Shown piece after piece: positions 17,622 to 30,593 of a stretch of DNA of 64,000 bases. The notes below the pieces were generated by a model that saw only the letters and a list, made by a program, of their open reading frames with translations, did not search any database and was not told where the DNA came from. This DNA comes from Streptomyces fulvoviolaceus. Lineage in GTDB: Bacteria; Actinomycetota; Actinomycetes; Streptomycetales; Streptomycetaceae. Each line of letters starts with the position of its first letter. The stretch's first letter is position 1. The DNA lies in the NCBI RefSeq assembly GCF_000718165.1, contig NZ_JOEY01000039.1:1-64000 (forward strand), given 5' to 3'. A program made the position numbers and the translations under genes.

Positions 17622-18868
17622 TGGGCAACTCCTTCTCGATATACGGGATATACGGGATGTACGGGGTTTCTGTTACCCCACAGCAGGAAAACCGGATTGG
17701 TCGCCGCGAGCCGGGTCACGTCCCCCGGCAGCGGCGCGAGCCGGGACGACTGCAGCAGCACCCCGTCGCAGTCGAACCCGGCGCCGGTGAGCGCCGCACG
17801 CACGGCCGGCACCCGGTCGAGCGCGGCCATGGCGACGACGACGGTCCGCCGGGCCCGCCGCGCGGACGCCGTCACGATGGCGGGCAGTTCACGCCCTCCG
17901 CCGCCGACGAACACGGCGTCGGGATCGTCGAGATCGGACAGCACGGTCGGCGCGGCCCCGTGCACGACGCGTACGTCGACGCCGTGCGCGGCGGCATTGG
18001 CACGGATCCGCTCGACCCCGTCCAGGGTCTTCTCGACCGCGATGACGGCGGCGCCGAACCGCGCGCACTCGACGGCCACGGACCCGGAGCCCGCGCCCAG
18101 GTCCCAGACCAGGTCGCCGAGGCGCGGCCCGAGCCGGGCCAGGGCGAGCGCCCGTACCTCGGACTTGGTGATCATCGAGTCCCGGTGGGCGAACTCGCCC
18201 TCCTCCAGGGCCCATCGGGTGGGCCCGGCAGGCGGCCCGGCGACGGTACGCACGGCGCCGAGCGCCCGCGCTTCGTCCAGGCACAGCACCACGCTCACCG
18301 CCGGACCCCAGTCCCGGGCAGCGGCCTCGGCGGGCGTGACCCGCTCGACGTGCTCGTCCGCGGAGCCCAGCGCGGAAGCCACGACGAGGACGCGCGCATC
18401 GCCCCTGAGCGCGGTGCCGAGCTCCGCCGGTCCGGCCCCCGGCCCGGTCAGCACGGCCACCTTGGGCCGGGCGCGGCACACATTCACCGCCGTACGCAGA
18501 TCGCGCCCGTGCGCGCTGACGACCACGGCGTCGTCCCAGGGCAGTCCCGCACGCGCGAAGGCGGTGGCGACGGAGGAGACACCGGGCCGGACGTCCAGCG
18601 CGGCGGAACCGAACCGCTCGGCCAGCACCCGCACGATCCCGAAGAACCCGGGATCCCCGGAGGCGAGCACGACGACCGGGCTCTGCTTGTCGAGATGCCG
18701 CTCGATGACGTCCAGCGCCGGTGCCAGCGGACCGAGGACGACCTGCTCGGCGCCGTCGGGGACCGGCGCGGCGGCCAGATGCCGCCGCCCGCCCACGACG
18801 AGCCGCGCCCCGGCCAGTGCCTCGGCCGGAACCGGCGCCCCCGTCCCCGTGCCGACAACCGTGATCAC
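17618..18868 (-). CDS. Precorrin-6Y C5,15-methyltransferase (decarboxylating) CobL
   Basis: 416 residues. The N-terminal CbiE-like methyltransferase domain (ITVVGTGTGAPVPAEAL, VVVLASGDPGFFGIVRVL) is followed by a CbiT-like domain (ITKSEVRALALARLGPRLGD, VWDLGAGSGSVAVECA). It methylates C5 and C15 and decarboxylates the ring C acetate. GTG start at 18868 overlaps the cobM stop (GTGA). The C-terminal tail HPVYPVYREG is built by a 9-bp tandem repeat. Confidence 0.92.
   Translation of the reverse strand: MITVVGTGTGAPVPAEALAGARLVVGGRRHLAAAPVPDGAEQVVLGPLAPALDVIERHLDKQSPVVVLASGDPGFFGIVRVLAERFGSAALDVRPGVSSVATAFARAGLPWDDAVVVSAHGRDLRTAVNVCRARPKVAVLTGPGAGPAELGTALRGDARVLVVASALGSADEHVERVTPAEAAARDWGPAVSVVLCLDEARALGAVRTVAGPPAGPTRWALEEGEFAHRDSMITKSEVRALALARLGPRLGDLVWDLGAGSGSVAVECARFGAAVIAVEKTLDGVERIRANAAAHGVDVRVVHGAAPTVLSDLDDPDAVFVGGGGRELPAIVTASARRARRTVVVAMAALDRVPAVRAALTGAGFDCDGVLLQSSRLAPLPGDVTRLAATNPVFLLWGNRNPVHPVYPVYREGVAQ
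17641..17667. repeat. 9-bp tandem repeat encoding the CobL tail
   Basis: ATACGGGAT, ATACGGGAT and GTACGGGGT (plus strand) are consecutive. On the coding strand they encode a V-H/Y-P periodicity near the CobL C-terminus. Units are a multiple of three, so length change keeps the frame. Confidence 0.75.
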
Positions 18869-19683
18869 GTACTCGCACCCCGCTCGCGCAGAGCCCTGCG
18901 GGCCGCCGGGTCGGCCCTGCGGTAACCGTGGAAGTGACCGGGGTGGTAGAGATGCGAGCGCGTGCCCTCGGCGTCGAGCGCCGGGCCGACCAGGAAGAGC
19001 GTGTGCTTCCAGAGCTTGTGCTCCTTGACCGTCTCCTCCAGCGTCTCGATCGTGCACCGCACGATCAGCTCCTCCGGCCAGGTCACCTGGTAGGCCACCA
19101 CGACCGGAGTGGAGGTCGGATAACCACCCTCCAGCAGCTCCCGCACGAGCTGCCCGCTGCGCGCCGCCGACAGGAAGATCGCCATGGTGGTGCCGTGCTT
19201 GGCGAACTCCCGCACCTCCTCCCCGGGCGGCATCGGCGTCTTGCCGCCGCCGAGCCGGGTGAGGACGACGGACTGCGCGACCTCCGGGATGGTCAACTCG
19301 CGCTGCGCGAGCGCGGCGACGGCGGAGAACGCGGAGACGCCGGGGATCACCTCGGTCGCGATGCCGATCCGGGCACACCGGTCCAGCTGCTCCTGGGTAC
19401 CGCCCCAGAGGGCGGGATCGCCGGAGTGAATACGGGCGACGTGCAGGCCCTCGGCGACGGCCCGCTCGTAAACGGCGACGACGTCTTCGAGCGACATCGT
19501 CGCCGAGTCGAGGATCTCCGCGCCCTCGCGCGCGTGCTCGAGGACCTCCGCCTGCACCAGGCTCGCGGCCCAGATCACGACGTCGGCCTCGGCGATGGCG
19601 CGCGCGGCACGGAACGTCAGCAGGTCGGCGGCGCCGGGGCCGGCACCGACGAAGGTCACCTTGCCGGTGGGGGCATCGGCCAT
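18865..19683 (-). CDS. Precorrin-4 C11-methyltransferase CobM
   Basis: 272 residues, a SAM-dependent tetrapyrrole methylase. Motifs are VTFVGAGPGAADLLTFRAARAI at the N-terminus, ARIHSGDPALWGGTQEQL, EVIPGVSAFSAVAAL, and TMAIFLSAARSGQLVREL. These distinguish CobM from CobI/CobJ. It is the first gene of the second leftward cob block, starting 98 bases from the divergent ZIP gene. No cobalamin riboswitch is visible in that gap. Confidence 0.95.
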   Translation of the reverse strand: MADAPTGKVTFVGAGPGAADLLTFRAARAIAEADVVIWAASLVQAEVLEHAREGAEILDSATMSLEDVVAVYERAVAEGLHVARIHSGDPALWGGTQEQLDRCARIGIATEVIPGVSAFSAVAALAQRELTIPEVAQSVVLTRLGGGKTPMPPGEEVREFAKHGTTMAIFLSAARSGQLVRELLEGGYPTSTPVVVAYQVTWPEELIVRCTIETLEETVKEHKLWKHTLFLVGPALDAEGTRSHLYHPGHFHGYRRADPAARRALRERGAST

Positions 19684-19781
19684 GGGATCGGTCCTCTCTG
19701 GTAAAGCTCTGGGTCTTACGAGTGCTGCGGCTGTCGCCGCCGGATGTGCGCGAACGGGGCTTGATCGGATACCAAGGGCCT

Positions 19782-20510
19782 ATGGCGGTCTTCGTCGCGC
19801 TCGGCGCGTTCCTGATGACGCTGGCCGGCGGCTGGACGGCACTGCGTGTGACCGACCGCCGTCATCTGGTCCTGGGCCTGGCCGGTGGCCTGATGCTGGG
19901 TGTGGTCGGCCTGGATCTGCTGCCGGAGGCGCTGGACGCGGCCGGCACCGAGGTCTTCGGCGTACCCGCGGCCCTGCTCCTCTTCGTGGCCGGCTTCCTG
20001 CTGGCCCATCTGGTGGAACGTCTGCTGGCGGTGCGGCAGGCCGCGCACGGCGCCGACGAGCACAACGGCCGGGCCCCCGAGGTGGGCCTGACGGCAGCCG
20101 CCGCGATGGTCGGCCACAGCGCCATGGACGGCGTGGCGATCGGCGCGGCCTTCCAGGTGGGCGGCGGCATGGGTACGGCGGTCGCGCTGGCCGTCGTAGC
20201 CCACGACTTCGCGGACGGCTTCAACACGTACACGATCACGAGCCTGTACGGGAACGCCCGCCGCAAGGCGATCGCGATGCTGCTCGCGGACGCGGCGGCC
20301 CCGGTGGTCGGCGCGGCCTCCACGCTCTTCTTCACCATCCCGGAACAGCTGCTCGGCGGCTATCTCGGCTTCTTCGGCGGCGCGCTCCTCTACCTGGCGG
20401 CGGCCGAGATCCTCCCCGAGGCCCACCACGAACACCCCGCCCGCTCGACCCTGTTGTGCACGGTCGTGGGGGTGGGATTCATCTGGCTGGTGGTGGGGAT
20501 CGCAGGTTGA
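19782..20510 (+). CDS. ZIP-family divalent metal permease
   Basis: About 242 residues with eight hydrophobic segments. ZIP signature helices are GHSAMDGVAIGAAF (helix IV) and AHDFADGFNTY (helix V), plus EILPEAHHEH near the end. The start MAVFVALG at 19782 was chosen as the first Met at the hydrophobic helix; the ORF is open to 19722. Its place between two cobalamin blocks suggests supply of cobalt, zinc or another metal. This is inference. Confidence 0.85.
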   Translation: MAVFVALGAFLMTLAGGWTALRVTDRRHLVLGLAGGLMLGVVGLDLLPEALDAAGTEVFGVPAALLLFVAGFLLAHLVERLLAVRQAAHGADEHNGRAPEVGLTAAAAMVGHSAMDGVAIGAAFQVGGGMGTAVALAVVAHDFADGFNTYTITSLYGNARRKAIAMLLADAAAPVVGAASTLFFTIPEQLLGGYLGFFGGALLYLAAAEILPEAHHEHPARSTLLCTVVGVGFIWLVVGIAG

Positions 20511-20527
20511 TCCGGATCTGGGGCCGG

Positions 20528-21280
20528 TCACAGCTTTCCGCCCCGCCCGCCCTCGCGCCGCGCGGGCGCGATGAGCGTCGACAGGTACGGCAGGGCAGCC
20601 CCGTCGAGCTCGGCGGCCGGCCGGATGTCCTCGGACTCCAGCCCCAGCGCCGACCCCCATACGGCGTCCTCGATCCGCCCGGTCTCCCGCAGCGCCTCGG
20701 CCACCTCGCCGGCCTGTCGCCCGAACTTGTACGCGACGACGGTCCCGGGCCCGTTGAGGGCGTCCTTGAGCGCGGCGGCTCCGGCGGTCACGGGAACGAG
20801 GGTCAGCGGCTCGGTCCCCTCCGTGAGAACAGCCCCCGACCGCGCGGCAAGGTCCTGCATGGCGGTGATCCCGGGCACGGTCTCGACGACGACGCCGGGC
20901 ACGAGCTCGGCGATGGTCTGCGCGAGATAGGTGAAGGTGGAGTACACGTTGGGGTCGCCGATGGTCGCGAAGGCGACGGCAGCGTGCCGGTCGAGCAGCT
21001 CGACGACCCGCGCCCCGGCCGCGTCCCAGGCGGCCTCCCGCCGCGCCCGGTCGCTGCGCTCGTTGAGCGCGAACACCACCCGGACGACCTTCTCCTCGGG
21101 CACGTAGTGCAGCACGGTGGCTTCGGCCCGTCCCCGCTCCCCGCCATCTTTTCCATCAGACGCAGCCATCACGGGTACGACAACGACATCGGCGGCACGC
21201 AGAGCGTTGACGCCCTTGACGGTCACCAGCTCGGGATCGCCCGGGCCCACCCCGACTCCGATCAACCTGCTGCTGCTCAT
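20528..21280 (-). CDS. Precorrin-2 C20-methyltransferase CobI
   Basis: 250 residues. Class III methyltransferase motifs are LIGVGVGPGDPELVTVKGVNAL, FATIGDPNVYSTFTYLA and VPGITAMQDLAAR, specific for CobI/CbiL. It methylates precorrin-2 at C20. ATG 21280 overlaps the cobB stop by ATGA. It is the last gene of the riboswitch-led block and converges on the ZIP gene. Confidence 0.94.
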   Translation of the reverse strand: MSSSRLIGVGVGPGDPELVTVKGVNALRAADVVVVPVMAASDGKDGGERGRAEATVLHYVPEEKVVRVVFALNERSDRARREAAWDAAGARVVELLDRHAAVAFATIGDPNVYSTFTYLAQTIAELVPGVVVETVPGITAMQDLAARSGAVLTEGTEPLTLVPVTAGAAALKDALNGPGTVVAYKFGRQAGEVAEALRETGRIEDAVWGSALGLESEDIRPAAELDGAALPYLSTLIAPARREGGRGGKL

Positions 21281-22827
21281 GACGTCCGGCACCTCTCCAC
21301 GAACCTACGGGCGACACCGGGCTCGGACGCCCAGTGCGTGTGCAGATAACTCGCGTGCACACCACGCTGTACAAAACCCTCGAGCCGCCGTTTCGGAGTG
21401 CGCACACCCCAGGCGGCCTCCGGCCCCGAGCCGGGCTCGACGACCGTCCGATGAAACTCGTGCCCTCGCATCCGAGTCCCGGCGACCGCCAGCACACTGT
21501 CGCTCACGGCCACGGCGTCCCGATACCCCAGGGTGAGCCGCTCGTCCATCCGCGCAGTGGCGTCGAGCACCCCACACATGGGCTGCCCGTCGAGCTCATG
21601 GCAGAGATACAGCAGCCCGGCGCACTCGGCGGCAACGGGCGCGCCACTCTCCGCGAGGGCCGCGACGGACTTGCGGAGCGGTTCGTTGGCGGACAGCTCG
21701 GCCGCGTACACCTCGGGGAACCCGCCACCGATGACCAACCCGGCCGTCCCGTCGGGCAGTTGCTCGTCCCGGAGCGGATCGAAGGTGACGACCTCGGCAC
21801 CGGCGGCGGCGAGCAGCTCGGCGTGCTCGGCGTAGGAGAACGTGAACGCTGCTCCACCGGCAACGGCAACCCTCAGCCTGTCCGGCGCGTGATGTTTTCG
21901 CCCCCGCCGCCCCTTCCCGTTCCCGTCCCCGGGGGCTCCGCCCCCGGACCCCCGCTCCTCAAACGCCGGAGAGGCTGATTTAGCCCGTCCGGCGTTTGAG
22001 GACGAGGCCCCTTCAGGGCCGATGCGGGGGTCTGGGGGCGCAGCCCCCAGGGACGGGACGGGAAGGGGCGGCGGGGGCGAGGAAGCCAAGACCTCAGCCG
22101 CATCCCAAGCCGCACACGACAACGCCCCCGCACTTCGCGCAAGCGCCAGCAGCCCCTCAAGATCACACCCTGCCTCGACCTGCGCGGCCATCGCAGCCAC
22201 AGCCTCCACCGCAGCAGCCTGCCGCTCGGCAACCGGCACCAACCCCAGATGCCGAGAAGGCGTATCCACCTGCCGTACGCGCCGCAGCACCCCCAGAACA
22301 GGAACTCCAGCCTGCTCCAACGCCTCCCGCAACAACTCCTCATGCCGATCAGACGCGACCTTGTTCAGAATCACGCCCCCGACCCGAACCTCCGGATCCC
22401 ACGAGGCAAACCCATGCACCAGCGCCGCAACGGACCGAGACTGCGACGACGCGTCGACGACCAGCACCACCGGCGCCCGCAACAACTTCGCGACATGCGC
22501 GGTGGACGCCAGCTCACCTTCCCCCGCAGCCCCGTCGTACATCCCCATGACACCCTCGACGACCGCGAGGTCACACCCCCGCGCCCCGTGCAGGAACAAC
22601 GGCCCGACCAGCTCCGCCCCGCACAGATACGCATCGAGGTTCCGCCCCACCCGCCCGGTGGCGAGCGCGTGATACCCGGGATCGATGTAGTCCGGCCCCA
22701 CCTTGTGCGGAGACACCGCAAGCCCCCGCGAGGCGAACGCGGCCATCAGCCCCGTGGCAACGGTGGTCTTGCCACTGCCCGACGAGGGCGCGGCAATGAC
22801 CAGTCGAGGGACGGAAGACGTCACCAC
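21277..22827 (-). CDS. Cobyrinate a,c-diamide synthase CobB with repeat-derived linker
   Basis: 516 residues. The N-terminal dethiobiotin-synthetase-like ATPase domain has APSSGSGKTT (13-22), DYIDPGYH and VVEGVMGMYDG. The C-terminal glutamine amidotransferase domain has Cys in AAECAGLLYL and the catalytic HEFHRT motif. It amidates the a and c carboxylates of cobyrinate. Residues about 248-311 are low-complexity (SSPPPPLPVPS ... GNGKGRRGRKH) and come entirely from an inverted pair of R1 repeats, which lengthens it beyond the usual 450-470 residues. GTG start; seven-base overlap with cobO. Confidence 0.92.
   Translation of the reverse strand: MVTSSVPRLVIAAPSSGSGKTTVATGLMAAFASRGLAVSPHKVGPDYIDPGYHALATGRVGRNLDAYLCGAELVGPLFLHGARGCDLAVVEGVMGMYDGAAGEGELASTAHVAKLLRAPVVLVVDASSQSRSVAALVHGFASWDPEVRVGGVILNKVASDRHEELLREALEQAGVPVLGVLRRVRQVDTPSRHLGLVPVAERQAAAVEAVAAMAAQVEAGCDLEGLLALARSAGALSCAAWDAAEVLASSPPPPLPVPSLGAAPPDPRIGPEGASSSNAGRAKSASPAFEERGSGGGAPGDGNGKGRRGRKHHAPDRLRVAVAGGAAFTFSYAEHAELLAAAGAEVVTFDPLRDEQLPDGTAGLVIGGGFPEVYAAELSANEPLRKSVAALAESGAPVAAECAGLLYLCHELDGQPMCGVLDATARMDERLTLGYRDAVAVSDSVLAVAGTRMRGHEFHRTVVEPGSGPEAAWGVRTPKRRLEGFVQRGVHASYLHTHWASEPGVARRFVERCRTS
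21896..22084. repeat. Inverted pair of R1 repeats inside cobB
   Basis: Left arm (about 21896-21975) and right arm (about 21990-22084) are near-perfect reverse complements, each with CGCCCCCGCCGCCCC at the outer edge, a GGGGTCTGGGGGCGCAGCCCC-like core and CGTTTGAGG at the inner edge. The length preserves the cobB frame. The copy at 20-98 belongs to the same family. Confidence 0.88.
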
Positions 22828-23420
22828 TCGATGCCCCTCTGCCCCTTCTGCCCGGCGTCCATGGGGTGCTTCACCTTGGACATGTCGGTCACGAGGTCGG
22901 CGAAGTCGACGAGCTTCTCGGGCGCGTTCCGCCCGGTGATGACCACATGCTGGGTGCCCGGCCGATCCCGCAGCACGGAGACGACCTCATCCACGTCGAC
23001 CCACCCCCAGTGCATGGGATAGGCGAACTCGTCCAGCACATACAACTTGTACGTCTCGGCAGCGAGGTCCCGCTTGACCTGCTCCCAGCCCTCCCGGGCC
23101 TTCTCCTCGTTGTCCATCTGGGAGTCCCGCTGAACCCAGGACCACCCCTCGCCCATCTTGTGCCAGTCGACGGACCCGCCCTCACCGCTGGCGCCCAGCA
23201 CCCGCAGCGCGTTCTCCTCGCCGACCTTCCACTTCGCCGACTTGACGAACTGGAACACCCCGATGGGCCACCCCTGGTTCCAGGCGCGCAGAGCAAGCCC
23301 GAAAGCAGCGGTGGACTTGCCCTTCCCCACCCCCGTGTGCACCACGACAAGAGGCCGATTACGACGCTGACGAGTAGTCAGGCCGTCGTCCGGCACCACA
23401 CTCGGCTGTCCCTGCGGCAC
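22821..23420 (-). CDS. Cob(I)yrinic acid a,c-diamide adenosyltransferase CobO
   Basis: 199 residues, CobA/CobO/BtuR family. P-loop is HTGVGKGKST (28-37), then FQFVKSAKWKVGEENAL and VLDEFAYPMHWGWVD, all typical. It transfers the adenosyl group of ATP to cob(I)yrinate diamide. It lies between the chelatase and CobB genes with overlaps at both ends, so translation is probably coupled. Confidence 0.95.
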   Translation of the reverse strand: MPQGQPSVVPDDGLTTRQRRNRPLVVVHTGVGKGKSTAAFGLALRAWNQGWPIGVFQFVKSAKWKVGEENALRVLGASGEGGSVDWHKMGEGWSWVQRDSQMDNEEKAREGWEQVKRDLAAETYKLYVLDEFAYPMHWGWVDVDEVVSVLRDRPGTQHVVITGRNAPEKLVDFADLVTDMSKVKHPMDAGQKGQRGIEW

Positions 23421-25431
23421 TACGCGGCCCTCCTCGAATTGCCCTGAACTTCCTTGACCAGCCCGGCGATCGAGTCCGCCCGCAGCTCGTCCAACGTCAC
23501 CGCGGTACCCCCCAGCTCACCGGCGAGCTGCCCGGCGAGCCCGAGCCGCACGGGCCCGGTCTCGCAGTCGACGACCACGGAGGCAACACCCTCGGCGGCG
23601 AACAGCCGCGCCGCCCGCCCGGCGAGGGCGACCGGCTCGGGCCCACCCGTGGCGCGCCCGTCCGTCACCACCACGACCAACGCCCGCCGCGCCGGATCCC
23701 GCAGCCGCTCCACCCGCAGCACCTCGTGCGCCCGAAGCAGCCCGGCGGCGATCGGCGTCCGCCCACCCGTCGGCAGAGACTCCAGCCGAACCGCCGCCGC
23801 GTCCACCGACGAGGTGGGCGGCAGCGCGACATCGGCGGCGGACCCCCGAAACGTCACCAGCCCCACCTTGTCCCGCCGCTGATAGGCGTCCAGCAGCAGC
23901 GAAAGAACAGCCCCCTTCACCGCACTCATCCGCTGCCGAGCCGCCATCGACCCCGACGCGTCGACCACGAACAGCACGAGGTTCCCCTCACGCCCCTCCC
24001 GGGTGGCCTGCCGCAGATCGTCCCGGCGTACGACGAGCCCGCGCCCCGACCGCCCACGCGCCCGCTGATGCGGCGCCGCCGCCTGGATGGTCGCCGCCAG
24101 GTGCAGCTTGGTCAGCGCCCCTTGGGGCCGCCGCGCCCCGGTCGTCCGCCCGTGCTCGGTCCGCGCCCGCGAACGCCGCCCGGCGGCACCCTCACCGAGA
24201 CCGGGCACGCTCAGCACCTTGGTCCGGAAGGGCTCGGAGGCCCGCACGGGCTGCTGCTCCCCGGCCCCGGAGGCCTGCGGCTGCCCGTCCTCACCGGCCT
24301 CGGGCTGAGCGCCCGTGTCCCCGTCCTGCGGCGGCCCGTCGGAGTCGGAAGGGGACTGTCCGCCGCCTCCACCGGGCCCGTCGGGATCGGGATCCTCGTC
24401 GTTCTCGCCCTGGCCCTCGCCCTCCCCGGAGAACTCCTCCAGCGTCTCGTCGAGCTTGTCCTCGTCAAGTCCCGGCGCGTCAAAGGGATTACGGCGCCTG
24501 CGGTGCGGCAGCGCGAGCAGCGCCGCCTGTCGCACGTCCTCGGCGAGCACCTCGGTCCGCCCGGCCCACGCGGCCAGCGCGGTCGCCGTACGTGCCATCA
24601 CGATGTCGGCCCGCATGCCGTCCACCTCGAAGGCCGCACAGGTCGCGGCGATCTGCCGCAGCGCCCCGTCGCCGAGCCGCACCGACGGCAACAACTCCCG
24701 TGCGGCGACGATGCGTTGACGTACGGACGCTTCCTCGTCCGCCCAGCGCTCGGCGAAACCGGCCGGGTCGTCGTCGTAGGCGAGCCGCCGCCGTACGACC
24801 TCCACCCGCTGGTCGGGCTCCCGTGAGGCGGCGACCTCGACGGTCAGCCCGAACCGGTCGAGCAACTGCGGCCGCAGCTCGCCCTCTTCGGGGTTCATGG
24901 TGCCGACGAGCAGGAACTTCGAGGCGTGCCGTACGGAGACACCCTCCCGCTCCACATACGACGCCCCCATCGCGGCCGCGTCCAGCAGCAGGTCGACCAG
25001 GTGGTCGTGGAGGAGGTTGACCTCGTCGACGTAGAGGATGCCGCGGTGCGCGTCCGCGAGGAGCCCCGGCTCGAAGGCCTTCACGCCCTCGGCGAGCGCG
25101 CGCTCGATGTCGAGGGCGCCGACGAGCCGGTCCTCGGAGGCGCCGACGGGGAGTTCGACCATGCGGGACGCTCGGAAAGTCCCCGCTCCCGCCTCGTGCG
25201 GCCCGTCCGGGCAGGCGGGGTCCGGCTTGGCGGGGTCGCAGGAGAAACGGCACCCGGGGACGACGGAGACCTCCGGCAGCAGCGCCGAGAGCGCCCGCAC
25301 CGCCGTCGACTTGGCGGTGCCCTTCTCGCCGCGCACCAGCACACCGCCCACGGCGGGGGACACGGCGTTCAGCAGCAGCGCGAGCCGTAGGTCGTCCTGG
25401 CCGACGACGGCCGTGAACGGAAAGGGGGTAC

Positions 25432-25435
<4 letters not shown>
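23420..25435 (-). CDS. Fused AAA+/VWA magnesium-chelatase-like subunit (cobaltochelatase partner)
   Basis: 671 residues. The N-terminal ChlI/BchI AAA+ domain has Walker A RGEKGTAKST (35-44), Walker B ILYVDEVNLL and a cysteine-rich insert (CDPAKPDPACPDG). An acidic Pro/Gly/Asp-rich linker follows. The C-terminal VWA domain has MIDAS VVDASGSMAARQRM. With CobN it should form the ATP-dependent cobaltochelatase in place of separate CobS and CobT. GTG start at 25435 overlaps the cobN stop. Confidence 0.9.
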
Positions 25436-29084
<3,649 letters not shown>

Positions 29085-29088
<4 letters not shown>

Positions 29089-30593
29089 GCGGGCGCTCCC
29101 GGTGGGATGAAAGGCAGTCCTTGAGGCGCGCCGGACTCGATGAGCCGCCACAGCGCGTCCGTGTCCGCGTGCTGTTCGATCAGGTCGCCGAGCCGGTCGA
29201 GCTGCTCCTCGCGCAGCGCGGCGAACGAAGTGTCGGGCGCCGGCACGAAACGGCGGCCCGCGGCGGCCGCCACCTCGCGCAGGAAGGCCCGCCGGAACCC
29301 GTCGGACTCCAGCGAACCGTGCCAGTGCGTGCCCCAGGTCTGACCGACCCGGCAGCCGTCCAAGAAGGGGTCCCCGCCTGCGATCTCGGCGACCCCGTGA
29401 TGGATCTCGTACCCCTCGACATGCTCACCGAGGGCTTCGCCGACGGGCCGGGTGAGGGTCTTCTCGCGGGCGAACCGCACCCGGACGGGAAGGATCCCGA
29501 GCCCCTCGACATGACCCTGCCGGCTCTCGACCTCGTCCTCGATGTGCTCGCCGAGGACCTGGAAGCCGCCGCAGATGCCGAGAACGGGCTTGTGCTCGGC
29601 GGCCCTTCGAGTGATGGCCTCCGCCAGCCCCCGCTCCCGCAGCCACTCCAGGGCCCGTACGGTCCCCCGGGTCCCCGGAATGACGACCAGATCGGCGTCG
29701 GCCAACTCCTCCGGCCGGTCCACGAACCGTACGACGACGCCCGGTTCGGCGGCCAGGGCGTCCACGTCCGTGAAGTTGGACATGAGCGGGATCGCGCAGA
29801 CGGCGACGCGCAGGACGTCCTCGCCGACGGGCGGGGCCGTGTTCGACTCCCGTACCGTCCCCCGCAACGACACCCGCAGCCCGTCCTCCTCGTCGATGCC
29901 GAGGCCGTGCCGGAAGGGCAGGACACCGTAGGTGTGCCGCCCGGTGAGCCCGTGGAGCATGTCGAGCCCCGGTTCCAGGAGGCTGACATCCCCCCGGAAC
30001 TTGTTGACGAGGAACCCGGCGACGAGCGCCTGATCCTCGGGGGAGAGGAGGGCGACGGTCCCGAAGAAGGAGGCGAAGACGCCCCCACGGTCGATGTCAC
30101 CCACCACCAGCACAGGCAGCCCGGCATTCCGGGCGATCCCCATGTTGACGATGTCGGTGCGCCTGAGGTTGATCTCAGCCGGGCTCCCGGCCCCCTCGCA
30201 GATCACCGCGTCATACGTGCCCCGCAACTCGGCGAGACAGTCGAGCACGGTGCCGAGCAGCTGTTGCTGCCGTCCCCCGTGATAGCCACGGGCGCTCAGC
30301 TCACCGATCGGCTTCCCGAGCAGCACGACCTGGCTGCTCTGCTCGCCGCCCGGCTTCAGCAGCACGGGATTCATCAGCGCGGTCGGCTCGACCCGACAGG
30401 CCTGCGCCTGCATGGCCTGAGCCCGCCCGATCTCGGCACCTTCCCGCGTCACGAACGAATTCAGGGACATGTTCTGCGCCTTGAAGGGCGCGACCTTGAC
30501 CCCCTGCCGCACCAGCCACCGGCAGATCCCGGCGGTGACGACACTCTTGCCGGCGTCGGAGGTGGTGCCCGCGACGAGAAGACCACCGCTCAT
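29085..30593 (-). CDS. Cobyric acid synthase CobQ
   Basis: 502 residues. N-terminal ATPase domain LLVAGTTSDAGKSVVTAGICRWL, with FKAQNMSLNSFVT and EGAGSPAEINLRRTDIVNMG. C-terminal glutamine amidotransferase domain has Cys in LGICGGFQVLG and an EGYEIHHG motif. It amidates side chains b, d, e and g. The ATG at 30593 was chosen by the GGLLVAGTTSDAG start shared by the family. It overlaps cobD by four bases. Confidence 0.95.

Noticed and set aside
15831..19028. Long plus-strand open frame across cbiX, cbiG/cobJ and cobL
   Set aside because: It covers several well-recognised minus-strand genes and shows only low-complexity Ser/Arg/Pro sequence.
19684..19781. Second cobalamin riboswitch before cobM
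   Set aside because: No GCCACTG-type B12 box or surrounding stems are visible on either strand.
21896..22084. Domain insert in CobB with a new function
   Set aside because: The DNA is an inverted pair of dispersed palindromic repeats, so the residues are a by-product and not a folded domain.
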